Assembly (NCBI RefSeq): GCF_002073975.1
Contig: NZ_CP020384.1
Coordinates: 1,364,001-1,428,000 of the forward strand
Reading direction: 5' to 3'
Length of the DNA: 64,000 nucleotides
Source: Rhodovulum sp. MB263
Lineage (GTDB): Bacteria > Pseudomonadota > Alphaproteobacteria > Rhodobacterales > Rhodobacteraceae
Shown piece after piece: positions 27,067-36,147 of the stretch. The notes under the pieces were generated by a model that did no database searches, had not been told where the DNA came from, and worked only from the letters and a program-made list of their open reading frames with translations. Positions within the stretch are counted from its first letter, which is position 1; each line of letters opens with the position of its first letter. A program made the position numbers and the translations under genes.

Positions 27067-28572
27067 ATGACCGACATTCAGCTTTACAATACCCGCACCC
27101 GCCGGAAGCAGAGGTTCGAGCCGCTCGATCCCGCCAATCTGCGGATGTATGTCTGCGGCCCCACGGTCTATGACCGGGCGCATCTGGGCAATGCCCGGCC
27201 GGTGGTGACCTTCGACATGCTGTTCCGGCTGCTCCGCCATGTCTACGGGGCCGATCACGTCACCTATGTGCGGAACTTCACCGATGTCGATGACAAGATC
27301 AACGCGGCCGCGCTCAAGCGCAAGCAGGCGGGCGATCCGCGTCCGCTCGAAGAGCTGATCCGCGAGCGCACGGAAGAGACCATCGGCTGGTATCACGCCG
27401 ACATGGACGCGCTGGGGGCGCTGCGCCCCAGCCAGGAGCCCCGCGCGACCGAGTTCATCGGGCAGATGATCGCGATGATCGGCGATCTGGTCGCGAAGGG
27501 CCATGCCTATGCGGCCGAGGGCCATGTGATGTTCCGGGTGCGGTCCTACGAGGCCTATGGCGCGCTGTCGGGGCGGGCGGTCGATGACATGATCGCGGGC
27601 GCCCGGGTCGAGGTCGCGCCCTTCAAGGAAGACCCGATGGATTTCGTGCTGTGGAAGCCCTCGGATGGCGATCTGCCGGGCTGGGACAGCCCCTGGGGAC
27701 GCGGCCGGCCGGGCTGGCATATCGAATGCTCGGCCATGTCCCATGAATTGCTGGGGCCGAGCTTCGACATCCATGGCGGCGGGATCGACCTGCAGTTTCC
27801 CCACCACGAGAACGAGATCGCGCAAAGCTGCTGCGCCCATCCAGAAGGCGGTTTCGCGAAGGTCTGGATGCATAACGAGATGCTGCAGGTCGAGGGCAGG
27901 AAGATGTCCAAGAGCCTCGGCAACTTCTTCACCGTCCGCGATCTGCTGGAGCAGGGCGTACCGGGCGAGGTGATCCGCTTCGTGTTCCTCTCGACCCATT
28001 ATCGCAAGCCGATGGACTGGACCGCCGAGAAGGCGCGCGAGGCCGAGGCGACGCTGCGCAAGTGGAGGGGGCTCGTCGCGGGCATCGAACCCGCGCCGAG
28101 CCCCGCGCCCGAGGTGATCGCAGCGCTTGGTGACGATCTGAACACGGCGGGCGCGATTGCCGAGCTGCACCGGCTGGCGGGGGCGGGTGATCTCGCGGGG
28201 TTGAAGGCCTCGGCCGGGCTTCTTGGCCTGTTTAGTGGCCAAATGAGAGAACGAGGCGGCCAACTCACCGCGGACGATTTTTCCGAAGAGCTTGGCAAAT
28301 TTCTAAAGCTCCGCGCAGAGGCCAAAAAGGCTAAGGATTACGCAAAGGCGGATCGCATCAGAGACCTTCTTTCTGGTGTCGGGTTCTCATTGAAGGACAC
28401 ACCAGATGGTACGGAGGTTTCCATTGATATGCTTCGCCTAGCTCAGTTCTTGCCGCGATCACGGCACGGAGAAGTGCGCGTCTATGTGATGCAGCCGGGA
28501 ACGAAAGAGTATGCGGAGTCGGTATCTGGAGTTCGAGAATTTCTTCGCCGTGAGTTGAGGGCGTTGACATGA
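27067..28572 (+). CDS. cysS: Cysteinyl-tRNA synthetase with atypical C-terminus
   Basis: CysRS (501 aa) charges tRNA-Cys. It has the zinc ligand Cys30 in [10 protein letters not shown], the HIGH-type motif [26 protein letters not shown], and KMSKS within RKMSKSLGN. The first 385 residues have normal local codon use. From about 28226 the DNA falls to roughly 48-60% GC (hand counts of 60-nt lines) with different codon choice. The last 50 residues (from [10 protein letters not shown]) extend beyond the usual family end. The tail may come from another strain through recombination or an excised element. The stop overlaps an ATG (ATGA) that begins a short open frame. Confidence 0.93.
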   Translation: MTDIQLYNTRTRRKQRFEPLDPANLRMYVCGPTVYDRAHLGNARPVVTFDMLFRLLRHVYGADHVTYVRNFTDVDDKINAAALKRKQAGDPRPLEELIRERTEETIGWYHADMDALGALRPSQEPRATEFIGQMIAMIGDLVAKGHAYAAEGHVMFRVRSYEAYGALSGRAVDDMIAGARVEVAPFKEDPMDFVLWKPSDGDLPGWDSPWGRGRPGWHIECSAMSHELLGPSFDIHGGGIDLQFPHHENEIAQSCCAHPEGGFAKVWMHNEMLQVEGRKMSKSLGNFFTVRDLLEQGVPGEVIRFVFLSTHYRKPMDWTAEKAREAEATLRKWRGLVAGIEPAPSPAPEVIAALGDDLNTAGAIAELHRLAGAGDLAGLKASAGLLGLFSGQMRERGGQLTADDFSEELGKFLKLRAEAKKAKDYAKADRIRDLLSGVGFSLKDTPDGTEVSIDMLRLAQFLPRSRHGEVRVYVMQPGTKEYAESVSGVREFLRRELRALT

Positions 28573-28693
28573 CTACAATACGGTCACTGCGTTGCTCCAG
28601 CGCCCGGCCCGAGGCGAGGGCAGTGAAAGCGCCTGCCCCTGGAGAACGGGGCGGGCACTTCCCGGGCCAGAGGCCCGGGCGGGGTGATCTTCA

Positions 28694-30349
28694 ATGCAGA
28701 GCGTCCCGATGAAAGAGCGTCTCTATCTCTACGACACCACGCTCCGCGACGGGCAGCAGACGCAAGGGGTGCAGTTCTCGACCGACGAGAAGATCCGCAT
28801 CGCCCGCGTGCTCGATGACCTGGGACTCGACTATATCGAGGGCGGCTGGCCCGGCGCGAACCCGACCGACAGCGCCTTCTTCGAGGCCCGGCCCCGGACC
28901 CGGGCGACCTTCACCGCCTTCGGCATGACCAAGCGCGCCGGGCGGTCCGCGGAAAACGACGAGGTGCTGGCGGGCGTTCTGAACGCGGGCACCGGGGCCG
29001 TCTGCCTTGTCGGCAAGACCCATGATTTCCACGTCACCACGGCGCTGGGCATCACATTGGAGGAAAACCTCGAGAACATCTCGAAATCCGTCACGCATCT
29101 GGTGGCGCAGGGCCGCGAGGCGCTGTTCGATGCCGAGCATTTCTTCGACGGCTACAAGGACAATCCGGGTTATGCGCTGGCTTGCTGCCAGGCCGCGCTG
29201 GAGGCCGGCGCGCGCTGGATCGTGCTCTGCGACACCAATGGCGGCACGTTGCCGTCCGGGATCGGCCGGATCACGGCCGAGGTGATCGCGGCGGGCATTC
29301 CGGGCGAGAGGCTCGGTATCCATACCCATGACGACACCGGCAATGCGGTCGCCTGCAGCCTTGCCGCCATCGACGCGGGCGCGCGGCAGGTGCAGGGCAC
29401 GCTGAACGGGCTGGGCGAGCGCTGCGGCAACGCGAACCTCACGACGCTGATCCCGACGCTCTTGTTGAAGGAGCCCTATGCCAGCCGGTTCGAGACGGCC
29501 GTGCCGGGCACGGCGCTGGCGGGGCTTACCCGGGCCTCGCGGCTGCTCGACGACATCCTGAACCGGGTGCCGTTGAAAGGCGCGCCCTATGTCGGCGCGT
29601 CGGCCTTTGCCCACAAGGCCGGGCTTCATGCCAGCGCGATCCTCAAGGACCCGTCGACCTATGAACATGTCGATCCCTCCTCGGTCGGCAATGCCCGCAT
29701 CATCCCGATGTCGAACCAGGCCGGGCAGTCGAACCTGCGCCGCCGCCTGGCCGAGGCCGGGATCGAGGTCGCGCCGGACGATCCGCGCCTCGGGCAGATC
29801 CTCGACGAGGTGAAGACGCGCGAGGGGCAGGGCTATTCCTACGACACCGCGCAGGCCAGCTTCGAGCTGATCGCGCGGCGGATCCTTGGCGATCTGCCTG
29901 CCTTCTTCCGGATCAGGCGCTACCGCGTGACGGTCGAGCGGCGGCAGATCGAGGCCGGGCGGGTGCTCACGCTGTCCGAGGCGGTGGTGGTGCTCGATGT
30001 CGATGGCGACCGCAAGCTGTCGGTCTCGGAAAGCCTCGATGCCGACGGCAATGATCGCGGCCCGGTCAATGCGCTCTCGAAGGCGCTGCGCAAGGATCTG
30101 GGGCCCTATCAGGCCTATATCGACGACATGCGGCTGGTCGATTTCAAGGTCCGCATCACCGATGGCGGCACCGATGCCGTGACCCGGGTCATCATCGACA
30201 GCGCCGATGCCGAGGGGCGGCGCTGGTCGACGGTGGGGGTCTCGCCCAACATCGTGGATGCCTCCTTCGAGGCGCTGCTGGATGCGGTGGTCTGGAAACT
30301 GGTGCGCGACGGCGCGCCCGATTACGACGCGGGGGCCAATGACGCTTGA
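28694..30349 (+). CDS. cimA: (R)-citramalate synthase
   Basis: This 551-residue enzyme belongs to the CimA branch of the isopropylmalate/homocitrate synthase family and condenses acetyl-CoA with pyruvate for isoleucine synthesis. The metal motif YDTTLRDGQQTQGV is near residue 13, with HTHDDTGNAVACS and a regulatory C-terminal LeuA-like domain (AYIDDMRLVDFKVRITDGGTDAVTRV). Length fits CimA, not NifV. An alternative ATG at 28709 is possible. It overlaps the next gene by 11 nt. Confidence 0.88.
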   Translation: MQSVPMKERLYLYDTTLRDGQQTQGVQFSTDEKIRIARVLDDLGLDYIEGGWPGANPTDSAFFEARPRTRATFTAFGMTKRAGRSAENDEVLAGVLNAGTGAVCLVGKTHDFHVTTALGITLEENLENISKSVTHLVAQGREALFDAEHFFDGYKDNPGYALACCQAALEAGARWIVLCDTNGGTLPSGIGRITAEVIAAGIPGERLGIHTHDDTGNAVACSLAAIDAGARQVQGTLNGLGERCGNANLTTLIPTLLLKEPYASRFETAVPGTALAGLTRASRLLDDILNRVPLKGAPYVGASAFAHKAGLHASAILKDPSTYEHVDPSSVGNARIIPMSNQAGQSNLRRRLAEAGIEVAPDDPRLGQILDEVKTREGQGYSYDTAQASFELIARRILGDLPAFFRIRRYRVTVERRQIEAGRVLTLSEAVVVLDVDGDRKLSVSESLDADGNDRGPVNALSKALRKDLGPYQAYIDDMRLVDFKVRITDGGTDAVTRVIIDSADAEGRRWSTVGVSPNIVDASFEALLDAVVWKLVRDGAPDYDAGANDA

Positions 30350-31124
30350 GGCCTGTGCCGAGATCGTGCGGCGGGGCGACCCCGACCGCTTTCTGGCGGC
30401 GATGGCGGCACCGGTCGCGGCGCGCGCCAGGCTGCTGCCGCTTTATGCCTTCAATGTCGAGGTGGCGCGGGCACCCTGGGTGACCGGGGAGCCGCTGATC
30501 GCCGAGATGCGGCTGCAATGGTGGCTGGACGTGCTGGACGAGATCGCCTCTGGCCGCCCGGTCCGCAGCCATGAGGTGGCGACCGAGCTGGCGGGCGTGC
30601 TGGATGCCGATACCGCCCGCATGCTGGTTCCGCTGGTCGAGGCCCGGCGCTGGGATGCCTATCGCGAGCCCTTTGCCGACGAGGCCGCTTTCGAGGCCCA
30701 TCTGGCGGCGGGCTCCGGCGCATTGATGCGGGCCTCGGCCCGGGTTCTGGGCGCGGGCGGCGGTACGGGGGACGGCACGGAAAGCGGCATGGCGGCGCTG
30801 GACGATCTCGGCGTCGCGATGGGGCTTGCAGGCTGGTTCCGGGCGGTGCCCGAACTTGTGGTGCATGGTCGTCAGCCGCTGCCCGATGACCGTCCCGAGG
30901 CGGTGGCCCGGCTCGCGCGGTCGGGGCTGGCGCGGCTTGCCTCGGCGCGCCGGGCGGGCATTCCGGCACAGGCGGTTCCGGCGGCACGGGCAGCCTGGCG
31001 CACGGGCGCGATCCTGACCCGCGCGGCGGCGCATCCCGGGCGGGTGCTAGAAGGCGGTCTCGAAGGCGCCGAGGTGGCGCGCCGGGCGGGGCTTTTGTGG
31101 CGCGCTCTGGCGGGGCGCTGGTAG
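30339..31124 (+). CDS. Squalene/phytoene synthase-fold protein, NDUFAF6-like
   Basis: This 261-residue protein has the all-helical squalene/phytoene synthase fold (LLPLYAFNVEVARAPWVTGEPLIAEMRLQWW, then ALDDLGVAMGLAGWFRAVPEL). The Asp-rich DxxxD prenyl-diphosphate motifs are missing or altered, as in the NDUFAF6 group linked to complex I assembly. It is thus unlikely to make terpenes. Overlap with cimA by 11 nt suggests co-translation. Confidence 0.75.
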   Translation: MTLEACAEIVRRGDPDRFLAAMAAPVAARARLLPLYAFNVEVARAPWVTGEPLIAEMRLQWWLDVLDEIASGRPVRSHEVATELAGVLDADTARMLVPLVEARRWDAYREPFADEAAFEAHLAAGSGALMRASARVLGAGGGTGDGTESGMAALDDLGVAMGLAGWFRAVPELVVHGRQPLPDDRPEAVARLARSGLARLASARRAGIPAQAVPAARAAWRTGAILTRAAAHPGRVLEGGLEGAEVARRAGLLWRALAGRW

Positions 31125-31250
31125 GCGTGAAGACGCCCGGGGCCCCGGGCGCTGTGCCTGATCCGGGGCGTCAGGCCCGGTCGGGCAGCAGGCGCTTGCC
31201 GCCGGGCCGGTGGCCTCACCCGCCCTCTCGCGCCGGGGCTGCCCGCCGCC

Positions 31251-32474
31251 TCAGCCCTTCTCGCCGGGGCGCAGCACCAGCCAGATCAGGGCCGCGCCCG
31301 CCAGCGCGAGGAACGGCACCATGGCGAGGTTGACCGCCACCCAGCCATCCTGCGGCAGGCCGCCCGAGCAGTTCATCAGACCGCCCGAGGCCAGCGAGGC
31401 CAGCGTGACCCCGCCGAAGACGAGGATGTCGTTCATGCCCTGAACCGCGCCGCGCTCTTCGGGGCCATGTGCCGAGGACAGCATCGCGGTCGCGCCGATG
31501 AAGCCGAAATTCCAGCCGATGCCCAGCAGAACGAGGGCCGCGAAGAACCGCTCGATCTCGACCCCGGTCAGCGCCACGGCGCCAGCCACGGCGAGGATCG
31601 CAAGGCCCATCGCCACGATCGGGCGGGCGCCGAAGCGGGCGATCAGATGCCCGGTGAAGAAGCTTGGCACATACATCGCCAGCACATGCGCGGTGACGAT
31701 GTCGGCGGCGGTGCCGGTGTCGAAGCCGCAGCCGATGACGGCCAGCGGCGTCGAGGTCATCACGAGGTTCATCAGCGCGTAGGAGACCATCCCGCAGATG
31801 ATCGCGACGGCGATGGTGGGGTCGCGCAGCAGCTCGGCCCGGGTCCGCCCGGCATGGTGCACGGGATCGCGCGGCGGCGGGCGGGGGATGTCGAGAAAGG
31901 CGAAGAGCAGCACGCCGCCGATATTGATCGCGATGGCGGTGAGATAGGTGCCGAGGAACGGGATCACCATCGCCTCGGCGGTGACCTTGACGAGCTGCGG
32001 CCCGAGGATCGCCGCGACCAGCCCTCCGGCCAGCACATAGGAGATCGCCTTGGGCTGGAAGGTGCCCTGGGCGGTGTCGGCGGCGGCGAAGCGGTAGAAG
32101 CCCTGGGCCGACATGTAGATCCCGGTCAGGAGCGCGCCCAAGAGGAACAGCGGGAACGAGCCCAGATACAGCCCCAGCCCGGCAGCCCCTGCACCGGCTG
32201 TGCCGCCCGCGACGCCGAGGACGAACCCGGCACGGCGGCCATGGCGCTGCATGAAGGCCGAAAGCGGCCCCGCCGTCAGCATCGAGCCCAGCACGATCAG
32301 CGAGATCGGCAGCGTCGCGAGGCAGGCATTGGGCGCCAAAGTCTGGCCCGCGAGCCCGCCCACGGTGAAGATCATCGATATCTGCGCGCCGAGAATCGCC
32401 TGGGCCAGCACCAGGACGGTCACGTTACGCCGGGCGCGGGGGGAAATGGCGGAGGACGGCAAGGGGTCGGTCAT
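31251..32474 (-). CDS. Major facilitator superfamily transporter
   Basis: The 407-residue protein has about 12 hydrophobic helices and the MFS loop-2-like motif SAFMQRHGRRAGF. No signal peptide. Helices such as LVLAQAILGAQISMIFTVGG and LPISLIVLGSML are typical. It resembles uncharacterised MFS carriers of Rhodobacterales; the substrate cannot be deduced. Divergent from the glycosylase gene with a 129-nt gap. Confidence 0.85.
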   Translation of the reverse strand: MTDPLPSSAISPRARRNVTVLVLAQAILGAQISMIFTVGGLAGQTLAPNACLATLPISLIVLGSMLTAGPLSAFMQRHGRRAGFVLGVAGGTAGAGAAGLGLYLGSFPLFLLGALLTGIYMSAQGFYRFAAADTAQGTFQPKAISYVLAGGLVAAILGPQLVKVTAEAMVIPFLGTYLTAIAINIGGVLLFAFLDIPRPPPRDPVHHAGRTRAELLRDPTIAVAIICGMVSYALMNLVMTSTPLAVIGCGFDTGTAADIVTAHVLAMYVPSFFTGHLIARFGARPIVAMGLAILAVAGAVALTGVEIERFFAALVLLGIGWNFGFIGATAMLSSAHGPEERGAVQGMNDILVFGGVTLASLASGGLMNCSGGLPQDGWVAVNLAMVPFLALAGAALIWLVLRPGEKG

Positions 32475-32603
32475 GCCGCTGACCTAGCGCGGCCGGGCGC
32501 ATTGGGGAAGCCGGGAAAACGGTCCGGCGCGCGGGGGAATAGGACGCGCGCGGTGTGGCTTGTCCCCTTGGCGGCGGGGCTGCACCGCCCTATCGTGCCG
32601 GGC

Positions 32604-33233
32604 ATGGTCGGACGCATCATAGAGACCGAGGCCTGCCTGGCCGAAGGCGCGGCGCATCTGGCTGCGGTCGAGCCGCGTTTCGCCCATGCCATGTCCCTGA
32701 CCGGGCCGCTGCCGCTGCGCCGCCGCAAGGACGGGTTCGAGGCGCTTTTGTCGGCCATTGTCAGCCAGCAGGTTTCGGTCGCGGCGGCCGGGGCGATCTG
32801 GAGCCGGATGAAGGCCGCGCGTCTGACCGGGCCGCGCAAGATCCTGTGGGCCTCCGACGAGGATCTGCGCGCCTGCGGGCTGTCGCGCCAGAAGATCCGC
32901 TATGCCAGGGCCCTTGCCGCGGCCGGGATCGATTTCATGGCCCTGCGCGGGGCGCCGACCGACGAGGTGGTCGCGACCCTCGTCGCCGTGTCCGGCATCG
33001 GCCGCTGGACCGCCGAGATCTACGCCATGTTCTCGCTCGGCCGCGCCGATGTCTTCGCGCCCGCCGATCTGGCGCTGCAGGAATCCGCGAGGCTGCTTTT
33101 CGATCTGCCCGAGCGGCCGAAGGAACGGGCGCTGCGGCAGATGGCCGAGCCCTGGGCGCCGTGGCGGGCCGTTGCGGCCCGCGCGCTTTGGGCCTACTAC
33201 CGGGTGGCCAAGGACAGGGAAGGGATCAGATGA
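32604..33233 (+). CDS. DNA-3-methyladenine glycosylase II family protein
   Basis: This 209-residue protein has the helix-hairpin-helix-GPD core: LLSAIVSQQVSVAAAGAIW, then VAVSGIGRWTAEIYAMFSLGR and the catalytic Asp in FAPADLALQ. This is the AlkA/MPG-II family, which removes alkylated bases. It lacks the N-terminal AlkA domain, as in many alphaproteobacterial forms. It overlaps the next gene by four nt (ATGA). Confidence 0.88.
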   Translation: MVGRIIETEACLAEGAAHLAAVEPRFAHAMSLTGPLPLRRRKDGFEALLSAIVSQQVSVAAAGAIWSRMKAARLTGPRKILWASDEDLRACGLSRQKIRYARALAAAGIDFMALRGAPTDEVVATLVAVSGIGRWTAEIYAMFSLGRADVFAPADLALQESARLLFDLPERPKERALRQMAEPWAPWRAVAARALWAYYRVAKDREGIR

Positions 33234-33904
33234 CACGGGTTCTGGAAACGGGCCGCGCCGGCGCGGCCGAGGGCCGGGCAGAGCGGCTGGTGATCTTCCT
33301 GCACGGCTATGGCGCGAACGGGGCCGATCTGCTTGGCCTTGCCCAGCCGCTCGGACCGCATCTGCCCGGCACCGCCTTTCTGGCCCCCGATGCGCCCGAA
33401 AGCTGCGAGGGCGTGCCCTTCGGCTATCAGTGGTTTCCGATCCCCTGGATCGACGGCTCGTCGGAAGAGCAGAGCGAAGCGGGCATGCGCCGCGCCGTCG
33501 ACGATCTGAATGCATGGCTCGACGCGGTGATGGCCGAGGAGGGCGTCGGTCCCGAGAACACCGTGCTGTTCGGTTTCTCGCAGGGCACTATGATGGCGCT
33601 GCATGTCGCGCCGCGCCGCGCCGCGCCCTTTGCCGGGGTGGTGGGCTTCTCGGGCCGGCTGCTGGCCCCCGAGGCGCTGGCGGCCGAAACGGTGTCGCGC
33701 CCGCCGGTTCTGCTGGTGCATGGCGATGCCGACGATGTGGTTCCGGTCGATTCGCTGCCCGAGGCCGGAAATGCCCTCACCGCGGCCGGGTTCGATGTCT
33801 ATGCCCATGTGATGAAGGGCACCGGACATGGCATTGCACCCGACGGCCTGTCGGTGGCGCTTGCCTTCATGCGCGAGCGCCTCGGTCTCGAAGCCGCCGA
33901 ATAG
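33230..33904 (+). CDS. Alpha/beta-hydrolase, carboxylesterase/phospholipase family
   Basis: The 224-residue enzyme has HGYGANGADLLGLA (oxyanion region), the nucleophile elbow GFSQGTMMA, the acidic residue in HGDADDVVPVDS, and the histidine in GTGHGIAPDG. This is the carboxylesterase/acyl-protein thioesterase group, which hydrolyses short esters or lysophospholipids. Cytoplasmic; no signal. Coupled to the glycosylase gene by a four-nt overlap. Substrate unknown. Confidence 0.88.
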   Translation: MTRVLETGRAGAAEGRAERLVIFLHGYGANGADLLGLAQPLGPHLPGTAFLAPDAPESCEGVPFGYQWFPIPWIDGSSEEQSEAGMRRAVDDLNAWLDAVMAEEGVGPENTVLFGFSQGTMMALHVAPRRAAPFAGVVGFSGRLLAPEALAAETVSRPPVLLVHGDADDVVPVDSLPEAGNALTAAGFDVYAHVMKGTGHGIAPDGLSVALAFMRERLGLEAAE

Positions 33905-34449
33905 GCGCGGCCCTGCCGCTGCGGCCTCGCACGGTGTCGCGGGCGACGCTGCCCGTCCTGTTCTCCCCGTCTTGCCGTCCCCGAGCTGCGGGCAGGTGCC
34001 GGGCCCGGGAGGATCTTCCTGAGACGATCCCGGTGTCAGGCCCCGGCAAGGCAGGCATTCCAGGCGCCACGGCCCGGAGCGTCCCTCTCGGCGCGTGGCT
34101 GACACGCGGCTTCCGGGACCTGGTCCTTGCCCCGGCCGGGGCGTCGTGGCGATCTGCCGGGCCCGGGCGTCGTCTTCGGGTCGCCGATCCCGGTCTTTCT
34201 TTCCCGGTCGTTCTGTTCCGGCCCGACGGGGCGGGGTCGGCCTGACAGCGAGCACCCGCGCCGGGCTGCTCCCCGGGGACAAGCCTGACGGTCGCATGAC
34301 CGACCGGGACGGAAAGGGCGGGCGAAACGGACCCAACCCTGTCCGGATCCCGGCGAGCCAGCAGCGGGGGGGGGGCTTCAACCGCTCCGTTGCCAGGCGC
34401 GCGGGCCCCTAACCGCGAACCCGGCCGTCAGCGGCGCGATGCGGTTGTC
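33905..34449. other. Non-coding gap with a G10 tract
   Basis: No gene is supported in these 545 nt. A run of ten G lies at 34366-34375. The stretch separates the esterase gene from the convergent pdxY gene. Confidence 0.55.
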
Positions 34450-35367
34450 TCAGCCTTTCTGGCCCAGCTCCGTCAACGGTCCGATGCAGCGCCCGGCGGC
34501 ACAGGACATCCCGACCCGGTCAAGCGTCAGAAGCGCGCGGCGGAAGCCCGGCCCGCTCAGCACCACCTCGCCCGCGCCAAGCGCATCGGCATCGCGCAGT
34601 GCCTGCGCGGTCAGGCTTTGGGCGGTCTCGACCGCTGCCGGAAGCGCCGCCCCGCGGGCGATCCCCGCCAGTATCAGCGCGGCGAAGAGATCGCCGGTGC
34701 CGGGCAGCGCGATCGGCAGGTGCTCGGTCGGGTGGCGCCCTATGTCCCCGGCGCCCCCGGGGCCCAGTATGACGCTTTCGATATGGCCGGGCGGAGTGTC
34801 CTCGAGCGCGCAGCCGGTCGCGATCAGATGCGCGCCGGGGGCGATGCCAAGCTCTGTCCGCGCCGCCTCCAGATCGGCGATCCGCGCGATCCTGCGCCCG
34901 GTCAGCCAGCTCAGCTCGAACGGGTTCGGCGTGGCGATATCGGCCATCGGCAGCAGCCTCTCGCGCATCACGTCGGCAATCGTTTCGGGAACGTAGAGCC
35001 CGGGCCCGGCATCGCCCATCACCGGGTCGCAGAGATAGGTCAGCCTGGGGTTCCGCGCCTTGGCCTCGGCGACGAAATCGGCCACCATCAGCGCGACCTC
35101 CAGCGAACCGATATATCCGGTCAGAATATAGTCGGCCCGCTCCCGCAGGCTGCGCTCGCGCGCGCCCTGCAGCAGGTCGAAAAAGAACTCGGGCGGCAGC
35201 GCGCGCCCGCGCAGGGTCGGGTAGTCGGGCGTGTTCGAAAACACCACTGTCGGGATTGCCGCCACCTCGAGCCCGGCCGCCTGCATCGGGAAGAGCGCGG
35301 CCGAATTGCCGACATGGCCGAACACCACCTGGCTCTGGATCGCGATCACGAAAGGGGGGCGGGTCAT
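34450..35367 (-). CDS. pdxY: Pyridoxal kinase PdxY
   Basis: PdxY (305 aa) phosphorylates pyridoxal to PLP in the salvage route. Typical residues: SQVVFGHVGNSAA near the start, TGYIGS, CDPVMGDAGPGLYV (metal/ATP loop), TPNPFELSWLTG, and the catalytic GTGDLFAALILAG with Asp as base. The start at 35367 overlaps the MOSC gene stop by four nt. Likely controlled by the divergent PdxR. Confidence 0.93.
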   Translation of the reverse strand: MTRPPFVIAIQSQVVFGHVGNSAALFPMQAAGLEVAAIPTVVFSNTPDYPTLRGRALPPEFFFDLLQGARERSLRERADYILTGYIGSLEVALMVADFVAEAKARNPRLTYLCDPVMGDAGPGLYVPETIADVMRERLLPMADIATPNPFELSWLTGRRIARIADLEAARTELGIAPGAHLIATGCALEDTPPGHIESVILGPGGAGDIGRHPTEHLPIALPGTGDLFAALILAGIARGAALPAAVETAQSLTAQALRDADALGAGEVVLSGPGFRRALLTLDRVGMSCAAGRCIGPLTELGQKG

Positions 35368-36059
35368 GCCTGGCCCTCCAGCCGCGCGCGCTGGTCCTCG
35401 ACCCGGCCGCTCGCCAGCCGCCGCTCTGCCATCCGCCGCCAGCTCTCGGCCAGGATCTCGAGCGTGGCGATGCCCTCGAGCTCGTGCCGGTTCAGTCGCT
35501 CGACATGCAGCGCCCGCCAGAGCCGGTTCAGCGTCCAGTCGGGCGCGACCCGGTCGATCAGCTCCAGCCGGTCTCCGGTCGCGACGATGCCCGGTTCGAG
35601 CACGCGGTAATACCAGCCGGTGCGCCCGGTCTGCTGCACCCGCCGCGCCATGTCGGGCAGGCCGAAGCGATGGTTGAGCTTCCAGCAGGGCTGGCGCCCC
35701 TGCGACACCTGCAAAAGCGCCGTGCCCAGCCGGAAGACGTCGCCGACGGCAACCTCGGTCTCGGTCGGTCCGCCAACCGAGATATTCTCGCCGAATGCGC
35801 CCGGCGCCGACAGCGCGGGCAGATCGCCCAGTGCGGCGCGCCAGCGGATGTAATGCCCGGCGGGATAGTGATGCACCGCCTTCTCGACGCCGCCATGCAC
35901 CCGGCGGTCGGCCTGGGCGTCGCCCTCGAGCCCCTCGGGGCCAAGCGCAAGCGGGCGCTCGACCGGCGTCTTGGCGATGGCGCTCGGGCGCCCGCTGCCG
36001 GGAAGGGGGGCGATGGCACCGGTCAGCAGGGTGACGCCGGCAGTGTGGATCTCTGTCAT
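35364..36059 (-). CDS. MOSC domain protein (YiiM-like)
   Basis: The 231-residue protein has a MOSC domain: DRRVHGGVEKAVHHYPAGHY near residue 57, GAFGENISVGG, and the cysteine of GRQPCWKLNHRF that binds the substrate or Mo cofactor sulfur. YiiM proteins reduce N-hydroxylated bases with molybdenum cofactor. The C-terminus has the family three-helix tail. It precedes pdxY in a two-gene unit and is divergent from pdxR. Confidence 0.85.
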   Translation of the reverse strand: MTEIHTAGVTLLTGAIAPLPGSGRPSAIAKTPVERPLALGPEGLEGDAQADRRVHGGVEKAVHHYPAGHYIRWRAALGDLPALSAPGAFGENISVGGPTETEVAVGDVFRLGTALLQVSQGRQPCWKLNHRFGLPDMARRVQQTGRTGWYYRVLEPGIVATGDRLELIDRVAPDWTLNRLWRALHVERLNRHELEGIATLEILAESWRRMAERRLASGRVEDQRARLEGQA

Positions 36060-36147
36060 CGAAGCCTCTTGCATTTGGCGCCGATCTTGCAAAAATCCGG
36101 CTGGTAAAAAAGATCCAGTTCGGAAAATTCAGATAGGCCGGTTCGCG
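36060..36147. promoter_or_regulatory. Shared promoter region of MOSC-pdxY and pdxR
   Basis: This 88-nt divergent gap is AT-rich. It has an inverted repeat CTGG-N10-CCAG (36101-36118) and two direct copies of TCTTGCA at about 36068 and 36086, 18 nt apart. MocR-type regulators often bind such direct plus inverted repeats beside their own gene, so this is a candidate PdxR operator. No single base pair is proven. Confidence 0.5.
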
